NCBI GenBank assembly: GCA_907165275.2
Contig: OU015670.1
Location: forward strand, 771,501-835,500
Direction: 5' to 3'
Source: Zygaena filipendulae
Lineage: Eukaryota > Arthropoda > Insecta > Lepidoptera > Zygaenidae
Length of the DNA stretch: 64,000 nt
Of the stretch, positions 11,591 through 22,744 are shown in pieces (the stretch's first letter is position 1; every line of letters starts with the position of its first letter). The translations under genes were made by a program, and so were the position numbers. The notes beneath the pieces are model-generated. The model was not told the origin of the DNA and did no database searches. It saw only the letters and a program-made list of their open reading frames with translations.

Positions 11591-12764
11591 CCTTACGCAT
11601 CTTTTGACCATCGCGATTCGAAAAAACCGTTTTTTTTGTCGTTGTCAATAATAATTTAAACCCGGCTTTTTGTAATCAGACCCAATCATGCAAATTGGCT
11701 TCGAAATTAACCATAGAGTTTACATGACTCATTAAATTGATTAGCTCGTTAGCAACCTAATAACTATTGTGTGTTGTGCGATCTGATAGCACGGCACAGT
11801 GCAAAATGGTCGATTGGCCATGTCCGAAATGATTAAACTGTATTTTTTTTTTCCGCCTTTGAATATCGAACCCGTATCGAAATAATCACTACGTTTCAAG
11901 AGTCGGCACTTTCATACTAATCGCTGAACCGATCTATGAAAGCATTTTGTGCCAACCTTACCAATGCAATGTATGACGCGGTCATAGGAATTTGGTTAAT
12001 TAGTATTCCAAAGTTGGTAAGGAAGTTCGCGCATAAATCCATAGTAACTTTTGCTTCAAGGGAGTGTCGCTGGGCTGGTTGTCTTGATGTTATTTTTTAT
12101 AATAGGTTTTTTTTTTGGTAGTGAAATACGAAACCCTTGACCCCGAAACGGTTGTTTATTTTTTAACGATTTATAAAAAAACGCGGCGAACGGAATGTAT
12201 GGAGGTAGGACAGGAGTTGTCGTCGTGGAGATCCTTGGGAGAGGTCTGTTGATGAACGATGTTATGATTATGAAGAGGTTCTCAGTTCGTCGGTTTTTTT
12301 TACTGACGAAGATCCGTCAGTTTGTAACCAATTTTTTTAAATATAACTGGTGCCGTCCGCGACTTCGCGCGTGTTAATGTATGTAGATATTATCAATAAA
12401 ACAAGGTTGAAAAAAAAAAGATTTATTACAGTTCTTATCAGTGATTCCTCTAAGTGCTCGCGTGTTGGTTATGACCCCTACCCCTTTCAAACTTTAATGG
12501 CGGCCATATTAATTTTCAACGCGCGTGAGTAATCTGTTATGTGTTTACAATAAATTAGGAAATGCTGCGTGCATGACGTCACTCCGGCGCTCTCACACAC
12601 TTCCGTCAATAAAGTTTTAAAACGCAAGTTTTTGGGCGGGAATCTAAGATGGCGCTTCCGTCATAATAATATATTTTTGTGTCGAATGAGAAGTTGTTCA
12701 ACTTCAAAGTGGATTGTGTTGTCTGTTACGGTGATGTAATAGCGCTTAGAACAATGCTTTAGTT

Positions 12765-13000
12765 GGACATAGATAAGCAATAGTGTGTTAACCCACACTG
12801 GAGAAATTTTTGAGTAAATCGTGTTTTAAAATTATAGCGCCATTTTCTGTCAACATTTTTTATGTTCAATATTTAGTTACATACTTAAATAATATAATAC
12901 GGTAAACACATAGTTAAAAAACGTTCCCTAACTCTCAATAAATCGTTCTGAATAGGTAACTTAATTTTGTGGGTTAACATGTTATTGCTTATCTGCGTCC
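12765..13000 (+). mobile_element. 236-bp MITE with AGTT target duplication (copy 1)
   Basis: The ends are GGACATAGATAAGCAATAGT and the inverse TTATTGCTTATCTGCGTCC, with TTAACCCACA/TGTGGGTTAA next inside. The 4-bp AGTT is duplicated at 12761-12764 and 13001-13004. Related copies are at 57957-58192 (AATT duplication) and 37466-37684 (opposite orientation). The superfamily is not assigned. Confidence 0.85.
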
Positions 13001-13204
13001 AGTTATTCTTCTGACGTATGGCGTATTGGACAGTAAGTTTGAAGAAGTGGCGGTTTTTATGCGAGCGTCGATTATTACCTTTTTACACCTTCACTACTCA
13101 ACCGATCATCATGAGTTTTAAAAATCTTTTCTTAAAATTAAGTAAATCATTAAAACGACTCTTAAGTGCGGCCGATAAACGTTATCTTTAATTACCATCA
13201 TTCA

Positions 13205-13411
13205 TCCTACTGATATTATGAATGTGAAAGCGTGGATGTTTGGATATTTGGATGTTTGTTACTCAATCACGCAAAAACGGTTGAACGGATTTGGATGAAA
13301 TTTGGCATGCACGTTGTCGGGGGTACAAAGAAGGACATAGGGTACTTTTTATCCCGGTTTTCCCGCGGGATCTCCGAAATTACCGCGGGTGAAACCGCGG
13401 GGCACAGCTAG
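13205..13411 (+). mobile_element. Helitron (non-autonomous), near-intact copy
   Basis: Starts A|TCCTACTGATATTATG and ends CCGCGGGTGAAACCGCGG then GGCACAGCTAG|T. An internal TTCCCGCGGGA palindrome is present (TTTCCCGCGGGATC). It is 207 bp with no coding capacity. The plus-strand 3' hairpin, CTAG end and A/T target match the Helitron rules. Confidence 0.85.
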
Positions 13412-13448
13412 TCTTTAAATAAAAACATCTATGTATATTGTATAGGTA

Positions 13449-13675
13449 CTACTTACTAATAGTTATCATAAAATGTGAAAGTTTGGATGGATTGATGGAT
13501 GGTTGTTACTCAAACACGTCAGAACAAACGGTTGGACTGAGTCGGATGGAACTTGGCGCAGAGTTAAATTATAGTCTCGAATAGGACATACATAATATGG
13601 TATTTACTATTTTTTATCCTGGAATTTCCGCGCGAATAACGATATCGCCGCGATTGAGACCGTAGAGAACAGCTG
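13449..13675 (+). mobile_element. Helitron, degenerate copy
   Basis: Colinear with the copy just upstream (GTGAAAGTTTGGATGGATTG, TTACTCAAACACG, TTTTTATCCTGGAATTTCCG) but with a ruined terminal hairpin and an AGCTGG end in place of AGCTAG. It is clearly older than its neighbour. Confidence 0.6.
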
Positions 13676-13718
13676 GACTGGTAAACACATATTTTATGTA
13701 CATACCTATAGTCAGTAG

Positions 13719-14047
13719 CCACAATAGGGGTGTTGACAACTTTTGAAAATCAAAATTCTAATTAGTCCGTCATTTAGAAAATTAAAAATCACTAGACACG
13801 TATTTTTTTATTTTTCAAATAAATGAAAATGCACAGAGATGAAGCGCATTAAAGTTTAGGGTGGGGGCTCGTGACGTCACTTGCCGCTACAAGCCGCCAT
13901 AAAAACTGCACTGGTTAGTGACGTCACGCGAAATTTCAACTCAATGTATCGCCGTTATTTTTTGATTGCGTAAAAAACGAAAAAATACGTGTTCTAATAT
14001 TTTTTATTAATCTACAAGACGGACTAAACAAAAAAAATTTGTGCCCA
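13719..14047 (+). mobile_element. CRE-bearing MITE, copy B
   Basis: Begins AATAGGGGTGTTGACAACTT and ends near TTTGTGCCCAATA (right terminus diverged). It has both GTGACGTCAC palindromes and the AAAGTTTAGGGTGGGGG block. It is more diverged than copies A and C. Confidence 0.75.
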
Positions 14048-14272
14048 ATATTGGACCTGCGTGCTGGGCTACTGTTCGTACTCCCATAAACGGTTATTAC
14101 CATCGACCACACAGCTACACTTTACAATGTGTCAGAAACCAATTTAGGAAATCGGAAGGTGTAATCGAAGTTAGAACAGTTGGTTCCGATTTAGGATCGG
14201 TGAGTGAGGGAGAGAGCGAGTGATCATACTACACTAAAAAAATGTACCCCAAAAGCAGTTGATATAGGGTAC

Positions 14273-14607
14273 AATAGCGATGTTGACTACTATTGAAAAT
14301 CAAAATTCTAATTAGTCCGTCAGTTAGAAAATAAAAAAAAACAATAAACACGTATTTTTTGCTTTTTCAAATAATTTAAAATATACAGAGATAAAGCGCA
14401 TTAAAGTTTAGGATGAGGAGGTCGTGACGTCACTAACCACAAAACCGCCATCCATACAAACTGTCAGAATAGTGACGTCACGCGAAATTTCAACTTAATA
14501 TATCGCCGTTATTTTTTGATTACGTAAAAAAAGAAAAAATACGTGTCCAATATTTTTAATAATCTACAAGACGGACTAAAAAATAAAAATTAGTCAACAT
14601 GCCCATT
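14273..14607 (+). mobile_element. CRE-bearing MITE, copy C
   Basis: Begins ATAGCGATGTTGACTACTAT and ends AGTCAACATGCCCATT. Both TGACGTCA palindromes are intact. It lies about 225 bp downstream of copy B. The flanks on both sides carry GATTTAGGATCGGTGAGTGA-like text in opposite orientations (about 14185-14225 and 14620-14660), so it sits inside an inverted repeat of an older element. Confidence 0.8.
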
Positions 14608-15177
14608 ACTGTAGTGTGATCACTCGCTCTCTCTCTCACTCACTGATCCTAAATCGAGTACACTAAATTGTATCCGATTTAGATTGGATAGTGTAGTAAA
14701 CCCATTAGCGTCATCATGTTGGGCCTTTGCCCCAGTATTGGGAACATCAAAAAAGCTATACATGTACAAGTCAAAATAGTGTGTCGGTAACACAGCTCTA
14801 TTGCGATTCTTTAGAAAAAAAAAACATGAACTTACTACTTCCATCATTCATCCACACTACAAGCTCCATCGTAACACGTAATTTGTATTAAATTATAATC
14901 GAAGCTTCCAATCTTTTTTTTTGGTGGGCATTTCGTAATTATTCGAGTTCTTTTTTTGTGTAGTTAATGCCGCAAGTTTTTTTTCTGCTTCTAGCTCATC
15001 ATAATCACAATGTAAGAGGCAAAGGTAATTTCGGTCGATGCCCAAAGTGAAGCGGAGGCGCGACGTTTAGCGTGTGGAAGTGGTAGAGCTATTGTCACAG
15101 TATAAGTATCTATAATGATTTAAAAACAGTTGGCTAAATACGTTCTGGAGTCAGAACTAACCAACCGCCTCAGCCCC

Positions 15178-15419
15178 GGGCCCTTATTCACTATGACCAT
15201 AACACGGCGCGTTAAGAAAACGCGCCTCAAAAATTGTCTTTCTATCGTAATCAAAGAAGTTTCACTTAAAAAAAAAATACATTTGAAACGTTTCTTATGG
15301 CATACAGAATAATAATTTCAAATATTTTGGCATCTAGAACGTTTGGGATTGCGTTTTTGGGCCATGGGGCGCGCCCATAGGCAAAGAATATTGTCATTTG
15401 TTGGTCGTAGTGAATAAAG
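15178..15419 (+). mobile_element. GGGCCC-ended MITE, copy A
   Basis: The left end is GGGCCCTTATTCACTATGAC and the right end is a decayed inverse (GTCGTAGTGAATAAAG). The body includes TTTCTTATGGCAT, CATCTAGAACGTTTGG and a CGTTTTTGGG block. Better copies are at 60201-60426 and 63111-63331. Confidence 0.7.
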
Positions 15420-15723
15420 TCGACTAGCAAACCTTGTACTGGGCTTTTTTACTGAGACACTCCGTCGACCAACTGTTTACTGTCCGTATGTTTAAACTGT
15501 GGTGCTGTCGGTTGTTAGGCACTACGCATATTGTGTCCAGAGCCACTGAGCGTAAATGTGTTATGACACGAAGTTATATATAATGGTAATTTTTTGTGCT
15601 TTAAACCGTAGTTTTGTTGCAACCGATATGCGGTTAGAGTTACCGCTTTAACGCGATCCTCGCTTAGGTGAGTTGATGAGTTCCCTCCAAATTCGGATGG
15701 GCCTCTCGAAGCAAGATTCGTTA

Positions 15724-15927
15724 TCTATACTAATATTATAAAGAGGAAAGATTTGATTTTTTGTTTGTTTGTTACGATTTAACTCAAAAACTACTGGACC
15801 GATTTCCAAAACTCTTTCACCATTAGAAAGCTACATTATCCCTGAGTAACATAGGCTATATTGTCATCCGGAATTCCCGCGGGAACTCCGAAATTAATGC
15901 GAGTGAAACCGCGGGGAACATAGCTAG
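15724..15927 (+). mobile_element. Helitron, TCTATACTAATATTATAAA subfamily
   Basis: Starts A|TCTATACTAATATTATAAAG and ends ACCGCGGGGAACATAGCTAG|T after a TTCCCGCGGGAA palindrome. The middle (GATTTAACTCAAAAACTACTGG, CCTGAGTAACATAGGC) differs from the 53217-type copies, marking a separate subfamily with shared termini. Confidence 0.8.
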
Positions 15928-15934
15928 TCTACAT

Positions 15935-15990
15935 AAATAGACGTAGACATAGACAAATCTTTATTCGGCATCACAGAAAAATAAAAATAT
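15935..15990 (-). repeat. LINE-type tail fragment (minus)
   Basis: Reads AGACGTAGACATAGACAAAT followed by CTTTATTCGGCATC: the inverse of a GATGCC-AATAAAG-(TGTCTA)n 3' tail seen in full at 21925-22124 and 58703-58925. Confidence 0.45.
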
Positions 15991-16004
15991 ATACCTATCC
16001 TACC

Positions 16005-16228
16005 TGACCTATCTACGAAATTCCAAGCGCTACGCCCGCGCCTACCGATTCGAATTTTTTTGCTGCGGGCGGCGTACGCCCCAAATATTGTATTATAAAT
16101 AATTTAGACATGGGCTAGTAAAAATGAAAAAAATATAAGCTATATTAAAACATAGTGCGATTGATTCGCTAGTTGATTCTGAGCAAACTATTTTCTAGTT
16201 TTCATTTAATTCATTAACAGGTTGTATA
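16005..16228. repeat. Unclassified interspersed repeat, copy 1
   Basis: About 224 bp, highly similar to 62214-62436. Both begin TGACCTATCTACGAAATTCC and run through CCGCGCCTACCG, TTAGACATGGGCTAGT and GTTGATTCTGAGCAAACT to GTTGTATA. No terminal inverted repeat or poly(A) was recognised. Confidence 0.7.
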
Positions 16229-16276
16229 AATATGACAAAATTTGACACTCAAATATGTAATACACATTTAATTAAG

Positions 16277-16463
16277 TTATGAATGCGAATGTGACTTTGT
16301 TTACTTAGCTTTCACGTTTTAGCTATTGAACCGGTCATTATGAAATTTTGCATACCTACACCAACGTGTACAGAAAAGGACATTAGGGTATTTTCGTTTC
16401 GGAATTGCCGCGGGAACTCCCAAATTAACGGCGAGTAAAATCCGCGTGTTTGTGCATAATTAT
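16277..16463 (+). mobile_element. Helitron, degenerate copy
   Basis: Contains GAATGCGAATGTGACTTTGT, GAACCGGTCATTATGAAATT, GGAATTGCCGCGGGAACTCC and a broken CGGCGAGTAAAATCCGCG hairpin. It meets the next Helitron head to head. Confidence 0.55.
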
Positions 16464-16670
16464 CAGCTGTTCCCCGCGGTTTCAGCCGCGTTAATTTCAG
16501 AGTTCCCGCGGGAATACCGGATTAAAATACAGCCTGTGCTACTCAGGGATAATGAACCTTCCTAATAGTAAAAGAATTTTCGAAATCGGTCCTGTAGTTT
16601 TTGAGTTAAATCGTAACAAACAAACAAAAAGTCAAATCTTTTCTCTTTACAACATAAATATAGATTTAAC
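16464..16670 (-). mobile_element. Helitron, minus strand, TCTATACTAAT subfamily
   Basis: Reads inward from CAGCTGTTCCCCGCGGTTTC with TTCCCGCGGGAATACCGG and CTACTCAGGGATAATG, the inverse of the copy at 15724-15927. The short 64-codon frame over it has no meaning beyond the repeat. Confidence 0.65.
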
Positions 16671-16764
16671 TAGAGGGGACGATAAAAGAACAGTAACAAA
16701 ATATGTAAAAACAGAATCGTACGAATCTCCGTCCGAAACTATTTAACGGGTTTTCGTACGAAGC

Positions 16765-16876
16765 AACATTGTAGGCTTTATTGTATAGGTACATCGAATT
16801 TGTCGTCGTCAAGAGAAAAAGTAATTTTGAAGGCGTTTTAGAAACTCACGCGGGTGAAACCGCGGCAGCCAGCTAG
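16765..16876 (+). mobile_element. Helitron 3' fragment
   Basis: Ends AACTCACGCGGGTGAAACCG then CGGCAGCCAGCTAG, matching the tail of the copy at 49441-49615. The 5' part is missing or diverged. Confidence 0.5.
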
Positions 16877-17232
16877 CGTATATTGAGAAAAAACAACTTT
16901 AAACCCTTAAAACCCTGACCCCGGTCTATAAAGACCAGAGACTTATGAGAGCTTCTGTAGTCTGTACTTATAATAAAATTATTTCATCCGAACACTCGGC
17001 TTCCGATCACTCGCAGTGATTAAATCATTCAAGAACCGCACAGGTCGATTCCAAAGTTTATCGAAATCGACCATCGATAATAATATAGCCTTCGCTATAC
17101 GCTGGACCGGGGCCAAAACTGCGAATATGCCTATAGTCTGTGGATTAGTTTAAAATGTAAGTACGTAATACGCCAGCGGGGGAGAGCCGCGCGCGTAACG
17201 CTGTGCCGTGTTTTGTAAATATTGTCCGAATT

Positions 17233-17258
17233 TAGTTAGTTAGTTAGTTAGTTAGTTC
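17233..17258. repeat. (TTAG)n microsatellite
   Basis: About six tandem TTAG units. They resemble neither an insect TTAGG telomere run nor a longer satellite. Confidence 0.7.
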
Positions 17259-17462
17259 ATAGTTTATTTATTGGTAATATTAATAGTATTACAAGTCATA
17301 CGTAAATTTTACAATATTATAGGTAGATAGTATAATAGTAGGTAACTGTTAGTTGCAAATGGGTGATGAATCACGTGAATCATGGCTTGTTGCTGATCGG
17401 GAGCGGCGGGGGTGTCCCGTTGAAAGATGGCGACGAAATACGAATGTATACCGCTTAGAGAT

Positions 17463-17597
17463 CATCATGCATCAAATCAGCCGATGTAATAATAATAATA
17501 ATCCACTTCACAACACACAGATCTACTCGATCCCACAGTAAGCTTTAAGCTTGTGTCGTGGAAACCAAGCAAACGTGGTATATACTACACATATTAT
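17463..17597 (+). repeat. Interspersed repeat with CACTTCACAACACACAGATC core
   Basis: The core CACTTCACAACACACAGATC, then ACTCGATCCCACAGTAAGCT, then TTGTGTCGTGGAAACCAAGC recurs inverted at 20505-20610 and 62448-62545, and partly at 37318-37365 and 61900-61960. It lies next to SINE sequence in two of these places, so it may be a SINE module. Confidence 0.55.
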
Positions 17598-17770
17598 TAC
17601 ATGTGTCACATTGTTTGTCCGCGATGGACTCCGAAACTACTGAACGGATTTTGATAAAATTTTGTAAACATTTATAATATGGTCCAACTTAAAAGATAGG
17701 ATAGTTTTTATCCAGGTATTCCCGCGGGAACTCCGAAATTATCGCGGATGAAATCGCGGGGGACAGCTAG
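17598..17770 (+). mobile_element. Helitron, GTCCGCGATGGACTCC subtype
   Basis: Contains TTGTTTGTCCGCGATGGACT, TTCCCGCGGGAACTCCGAAA and ends ATCGCGGGGGACAGCTAG|T. The same subtype is at 48152-48421. Confidence 0.65.
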
Positions 17771-17933
17771 TTACATATATATTATACTATAGATATTATA
17801 CATATATATACACACTCAGACTGGAAAATGGAACCCTGTGTTCATCACACAAAGTCCACCCCCGCCGGGAATCGAACCCGGAACCTCTTGATTAGCGGGC
17901 AGGCATGGTGACCATTGCGCCAATCGGGTCGTC
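17771..17933 (-). mobile_element. tRNA-derived SINE, minus strand
   Basis: On the minus strand: GACGACCCGATTGGCGCAAT (A box TGGCGCAATGG), then a B box GGTTCGATTCC within CCGGGTTCGATTCCCGGCGG, then TGGACTTTGTGTGATGAACA and a TATATATA tail. The tRNA-like part cannot fold with a normal 3' acceptor arm and runs into a body, so it is not a tRNA gene. Sister copies are at 37129-37325 and 61995-62095. Confidence 0.7.
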
Positions 17934-19590
17934 ATGTAAGTACCTACTTACTGCTGAATCTCTATGACCGGTCTCAATCTATATAATCATGCAGTTGATA
18001 TCCAGTTACCTACGAGATAAGGCGTCCATGGTGCTATGGACAAGGAATGTCGTTGGTCATAACTGCTTACTCAATAACAATGGAGGAACCATGTGGAATC
18101 ATGTGTAATCAGTTGAGTAATTTCGGGCTCAAGTGTCTTGTATGTATGTGTGTTGTTAATGTATATTTTGTTTTTTTGGATTTAATAAATTAAAAAAAAA
18201 ATTAGGGCAAAGAGTAAATAAATAAAAAATAATTAGGTTTTAATCAACAAACAAACTCACATTAGTATTTATTATAACTGTTAGTTAGGATTTAAATTTT
18301 AAAACGCTTCATCTCCGTAGGGTGGTCTAATATTTGTTTGACATATTTTGATGATTCATATTTTCTGTTGATATTTTCTCAACTTAGCTTCGATTCAATA
18401 GTTACCCAGTTCTGTATTCGAGACATGCGCTTGCCACGTATTTTTTAGTTTATTAAGTATACTTGTATGCTGTATAGTACATGACCGTAATGGCGTAGGT
18501 ACTGTATACGTATTTTGGCTCAGCGCCAATACTTATGGCAGATAATAAGACTAGGATTCGAATTTTGGAGTGCTACAGTCATCCTACATTCTTAGCTACG
18601 CTGCGCTCCTAGTCGTTCCATTAACGTACACCTCTTTTTCAGAGTCGGTTAAAGACTCAGGGGGACAAAGAGATTCAATGTCAATAGGTTAATGGGACTT
18701 CATGATGTTGTATCCTGGTTGTCTATTATTAGAAAAAGGTATATCTATGTACTTAGATATTACAATATAGTGTAAAAGTTGTGTGGTACCCATAGTACAT
18801 GGTCTGCTTAGTTTGGGGCCAGATGGCGCTGTGTGGTAATGTCCAAGCGTTATTATAATTATTCTCCTATCGAAATCGGTGTAAAAATGTAGTATTCGAA
18901 CTTACCTACCTTCTAGGTAATCTCCAATTTTAATGCTCTATATTAATATCAGAAAATACAATAATTATGTAAATAGTCACAAACCACGGACTACCTGACA
19001 GGTGAAATCGTCACTATAAAATGCAGAGCTCAAATGTTTTTCAATATGACATAGTAGATTGCAGATTTTATTACGAAAAACGCAAAAAAAAAAACAATCT
19101 TATTTATAAAAAAGAAACTAATAAGTTCATCGACCCGCTGCTCGAGCTGTCTATCAAGCAACAAGAGTTGTTCTGTCGGTTAGTTGCGTAAATATTATAT
19201 AAATAAAGTATAAGCTTTTAAGGCGTTTGCCATTTCGCGCCGCGCAGCTTCGCTCGAACCGGCTTCGCAACTTTAGATGTCAGACAAAGCTTGTGCACAC
19301 TGAATGCGTTGTTTATTTATAGTTTAGCTTCAGATATGTCTAGCTTTTGTCAAATTCCCTAGATAAGTTGATAATCTTTTGTTAGTAACTAAAATTAGAC
19401 TATACCTTATAATTGGGCGTTTTTTTTTAACACTATAAGGAGTAAAAATTAATGTTGTAGAATTTCTGACGCATTAATACTGGCCGTTGCAACTCCCAAT
19501 GGCTTACTGTTTTGATTTTCTTATTTCGCTACTGTTATAATATATTAGAAATACCTCTGTTTTAAATATTTTACGTTCAAGTACAAGCCT
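17934..19590. other. AT-rich non-coding stretch
   Basis: No exon or element with supported ends. Poly(A) and poly(T) runs and scattered fragments only. Confidence 0.4.
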
Positions 19591-19818
19591 GGGCCCCTAT
19601 TCCCTATGACCATAACACGCCGCGCGCGCTAAGACGCCGCAAAAACTATCCTTCCCTCGTATTCAAAGAAGTTTTACTGCATAAAAATACACTTACAACG
19701 TTTCTTATGGCATAAAGAATAATAATTTTCAGTATGTTGGCATCTAGAACGTTTGGAAATGCGTTTTTGGGACGTGCGTTATGGGCAAGGAATGTTGTTG
19801 GTCATAGTGAATAAGGGC
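19591..19818 (+). mobile_element. GGGCCC-ended MITE, copy B
   Basis: Begins GGGCCCCTATTCCCTATGAC and ends GGTCATAGTGAATAAGGGC. The core ATCTAGAACGTTTGGAAATG and GGCAAGGAATGTTGTTGGTC match copies C and D. Confidence 0.75.
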
Positions 19819-20369
19819 GCTGATGTCCTAAGTGGAACAGTATTCAAAATGATTTAAAATAATCAATAATTTCTGTCTTTTCTTTTTCTATACTCGAAAT
19901 TCTTCTCCCTTTAACCGGTGAAAAATTGTTTTATTCGAGATTTGTAATAAGTGGAGTTGTATTTTAAAAAAGCTTGAAGAATACAACAAATGTTATATTA
20001 TCATGTTTATGTTACGCCAAGTTGGTAGAGCAACTTATTTCAAGTAAAGTTCAAGCATCGCATTCACTATCACATCTGAACAGTGGAACACTAGCTTTAC
20101 ACAAACCGGTCACCCGGCCATAAAGCTCGACCCACACCCATATAGATATTGCTAACTGCAGACAAAACGTGACTAAATAATAGTATGTAGTAGGCCCCAC
20201 TCGAGTAACGGTATTATGGCGAGTGGTGACCAGTCATTGTCTACACTATGGTGTACAACTGTACACACATCTATGTATACATAAATAAAATTAAAGTGTC
20301 TGTTTGTAATATCAAAATAACAGCTTTTTACTAATGGCACGTGAATGTTAATAATTATAGTAAAAAAAA

Positions 20370-20505
20370 AATCTTAAAATTTTCGTCTGTTTGTCTGTTT
20401 GTTCCGACTAATCTCCGAAACGGTTGGACCGATTTCGATATGACGTTCACTGGCAGATTGCTGATGTTACAAGGAGTAACTTAGGATTACTTTTGTAATT
20501 CTATG
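20370..20505 (+). mobile_element. Helitron fragment
   Basis: Contains TTTGTTCCGACTAATCTCCG, AACGGTTGGACCGATTT, GGCAGATTGCTGATGTTA, colinear with 49441-49560. The 3' hairpin is lost. Confidence 0.45.
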
Positions 20506-20610
20506 TAGTATATACCACGTTTGCTTGGTTTCCACGACACAAGTTAATAATAGCTTACTGTGGGATCAAGTAGATCTGTGTGTTGTGAAGTGGGTTATCA
20601 TTAAAAAACA
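20505..20610 (-). repeat. Inverse copy of the 17463 repeat
   Basis: Reads TTGCTTGGTTTCCACGACAC, then CTTACTGTGGGATCAAGTAG, the inverse of 17463-17597. Confidence 0.55.
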
Positions 20611-20855
20611 AAATATTATTAACACGATAATATTTTCCGTGTAAATCAATTTAAAAAAAGCCAACTTCCAGACTAGATCTTTATTCTTCATCTAGGCCGG
20701 GTCGCGGACGAGCGCTCAATAGGCTAGTTTTGCAGAGTTGAGAGCCCAGACGACCTCGCGTCCACTTGAAATAATCATTGTCAATCCGATGCCGTCATCG
20801 TGTTTTGTTATATATATATAATATAATGTGGTCGACGAATCGGGCAAATCCTTAC

Positions 20856-21180
20856 GTCTTAAATTTAATGTGAATGTGAATTTGTTTGTTACTCTTAACG
20901 GACCAACCGGTCATCGTAAAATTTTGCATACAGAAAAGAACATAGGTACAGTACTTTTTATCTCGGGATTCCTGCGGGAATACCGAAATTGATGTGTGTT
21001 ACATCCTTAATTAATATTATAAATGCGAAAGTAACTCTGTTACGCTTTCAAGTATTAATGGCTCAACCGATCATCATGAAATTTTGTATACACGTTTTTA
21101 GCGGTACTGAGTAGGACATAGGGGTACTTTTTAATCCGGAATCTCCGCGGGAACCCTGAATATTTTACGCGGATGAAATA
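20856..21180 (+). mobile_element. Two degenerate Helitron copies in tandem
   Basis: The first (to about 21000) has GTGAATGTGAATTTGTTTGT, ACCGGTCATCGTAAAATTTT, GGGATTCCTGCGGGAATACC. The second starts ATATTATAAATGCGAAAGTA and has ACCGATCATCATGAAATTTT and CTCCGCGGGAACCCTG. Neither keeps the CTAG end. Confidence 0.55.
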
Positions 21181-21590
21181 TAAAAATATTGTGTTCAATA
21201 CAATCCGTAATCTGTATGCTCACTTGAAGCTACATGTCCATACCCAGGACCAAATATACTCGATGCCCTGCACCGAAAACGTGACATGTCCAAATCTGGC
21301 CACATCAAAAAATCCTTTGTGTTCAGTATTTTTAAAGTGCATTTTCGACTGGCGGTTTGTAAGCAATGTTTTGCTTATTATCATTTAGTCTAGATTCGGT
21401 ATCTCTGTTTATATTATACCTATGTATATCTATATTCGATAACGACGCACCTACTTGAAACGATAAGGTACACACTTCAATAAATATTATTTAATATCCC
21501 ACCAACTCCTATCCAATTAACAGAACCTTTGTGTGACACATTCAATGAGGAGAACACACTGCATGCCCATGTCATTTTGACTCGAAAACA

Positions 21591-21924
21591 ATGGGCATGT
21601 TGACTAATTTTTTTTTTAGCCCGTCTTGTAAGATTAATAAAAAATATTGGACACGTACAATATTTTTTCTTTTTTTAAGTAATCAAAAAATAACGGCGAT
21701 ACATTGAGTTAAAATTTCGCGTGACGTCACTATCTGGACAGTTTGTATGGCGGTTTTAGCGGTTAGTGACGTCACGACCCCCTCACCCCAAACTTTAATG
21801 CGCTTTATCTCTGTATATTTTAATTTATTTGAAAAAGGAAAAAATACGTGTCTATTGTTTTTTTATTTTCTAACTGACGGACTAATAACAATTTTGATTT
21901 TCAAAAGTAGTCAACATCCCCATT
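21591..21924 (-). mobile_element. CRE-bearing MITE, copy D (minus)
   Basis: Begins ATGGGCATGTTGACTAATTT and ends GTAGTCAACATCCCCATT. It has two GTGACGTCAC palindromes flanking GTTTGTATGGCGGTTTTAGC. It abuts the LINE tail that carries the LTR element insertion site. Confidence 0.85.
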
Positions 21925-22124
21925 ATGGGCTCCGCTGAAAATTAGCGCTGCAGCATTCTATGCGACAGCATTATTATGCTGAGTCGGTGTCCAGTTTGTC
22001 ATCGCAACAAATACTTTAAAATTCATTCTTATTATTAAGATTTCTGCATATTTTTGTATTTTGATTAAAAATATTTTAGGTATTTTTATGTTGATGCCAA
22101 ATAAAGATTATGTCTATGTCTACG
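21925..22124 (+). repeat. LINE 3' tail, target of the LTR element
   Basis: Reads TGGGCTCCGCTGAAAATTAG, TGCGACAGCA, GCTGAGTCGGTGTCCAGTTT, then GATGCCAAATAAAG and tandem TGTCTA. It ends directly at the left LTR target duplication TACG. Inverse copies are at 35036-35180 and 58703-58925. Confidence 0.6.
22121..22124. repeat. Target site duplication TACG (left)
   Basis: TACG directly precedes the left LTR and recurs at 32312-32315 after the right LTR. A 4-bp duplication is usual for Ty3/gypsy integration. Confidence 0.8.
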
Positions 22125-22400
22125 TATTAAATAACACTATATTTCCAGGGACAAACGATACTTTATTGCTATCAACCTCTTTCTTTTTACAAGACTCGTT
22201 TTTTTCTATGTTGGCCGCGCTCGATGTCAGTCCGAAGTAAGTCATGACCAAAACGACGTTTGAGACGATCAAACGTCAAAACGTCTGTCAAACGTGTCAA
22301 TGCCATACCTCATACTCAAAAATGGCGCATATATGCATATATATTATTGCCTCATGTGAAAATGTCTTTGATTTATTGTATATTTGTACATAAGCTAACA
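22125..22400 (-). repeat. 3' LTR of the retrotransposon
   Basis: 276 bp. On the element strand it starts TGTTAGCTTATG and ends TTATTTAATA. It contains an ATATATGCATATATAT stretch that is 8 bp longer than in the other LTR. There is no strong purine-only tract next to it (the bases just inside read GTCAGGATTAGCCGAA), so the polypurine tract is weak or displaced. Confidence 0.92.
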
Positions 22401-22584
22401 TTCGGCTAATCCTGACATCCAACGCGACCTCGCGTTGATCTATTACACACATAAGAAGAAGATAAAGAAGAGAAGAGAAAACAAAAACAAAACATTAATC
22501 AATTAATTACTCTTATACCTATACATAATTATTATACTACGACGGTAGTTAACAGTACTGCCATTTTGTAAACATCGCTAAAAG

Positions 22585-22744
22585 CACTCTCGCCAAGGGT
22601 GCCTCACTCTCAAACCGACGTCATAAGCATTCTCACCAATAACAAGTCACTCTTAAAACTAAACATCGTCATGGTACTCTTACCAATAACGACTCACTCT
22701 TAAAACTAAACATCGTCATGGCACTCTCACCAATAACGACTCAC
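22585..22744. repeat. 47-bp tandem array, left part
   Basis: About three and a half units of a 47-bp repeat with core AAAACTAAACATCGTCATGG then ACTCTCACCAATAACGACTC. It continues after the LINE insertion at 23634-23915. It lies in the 3' non-coding region of the LTR element. Confidence 0.85.

Noticed and set aside
17233..17258. Telomere-like TTAG run
   Set aside because: Insect telomeric repeat is TTAGG; this is a short TTAG microsatellite.
17855..17933. Possible tRNA gene on the minus strand
   Set aside because: A and B boxes are present, but there is no matching acceptor arm and the sequence runs into a SINE body repeated elsewhere.
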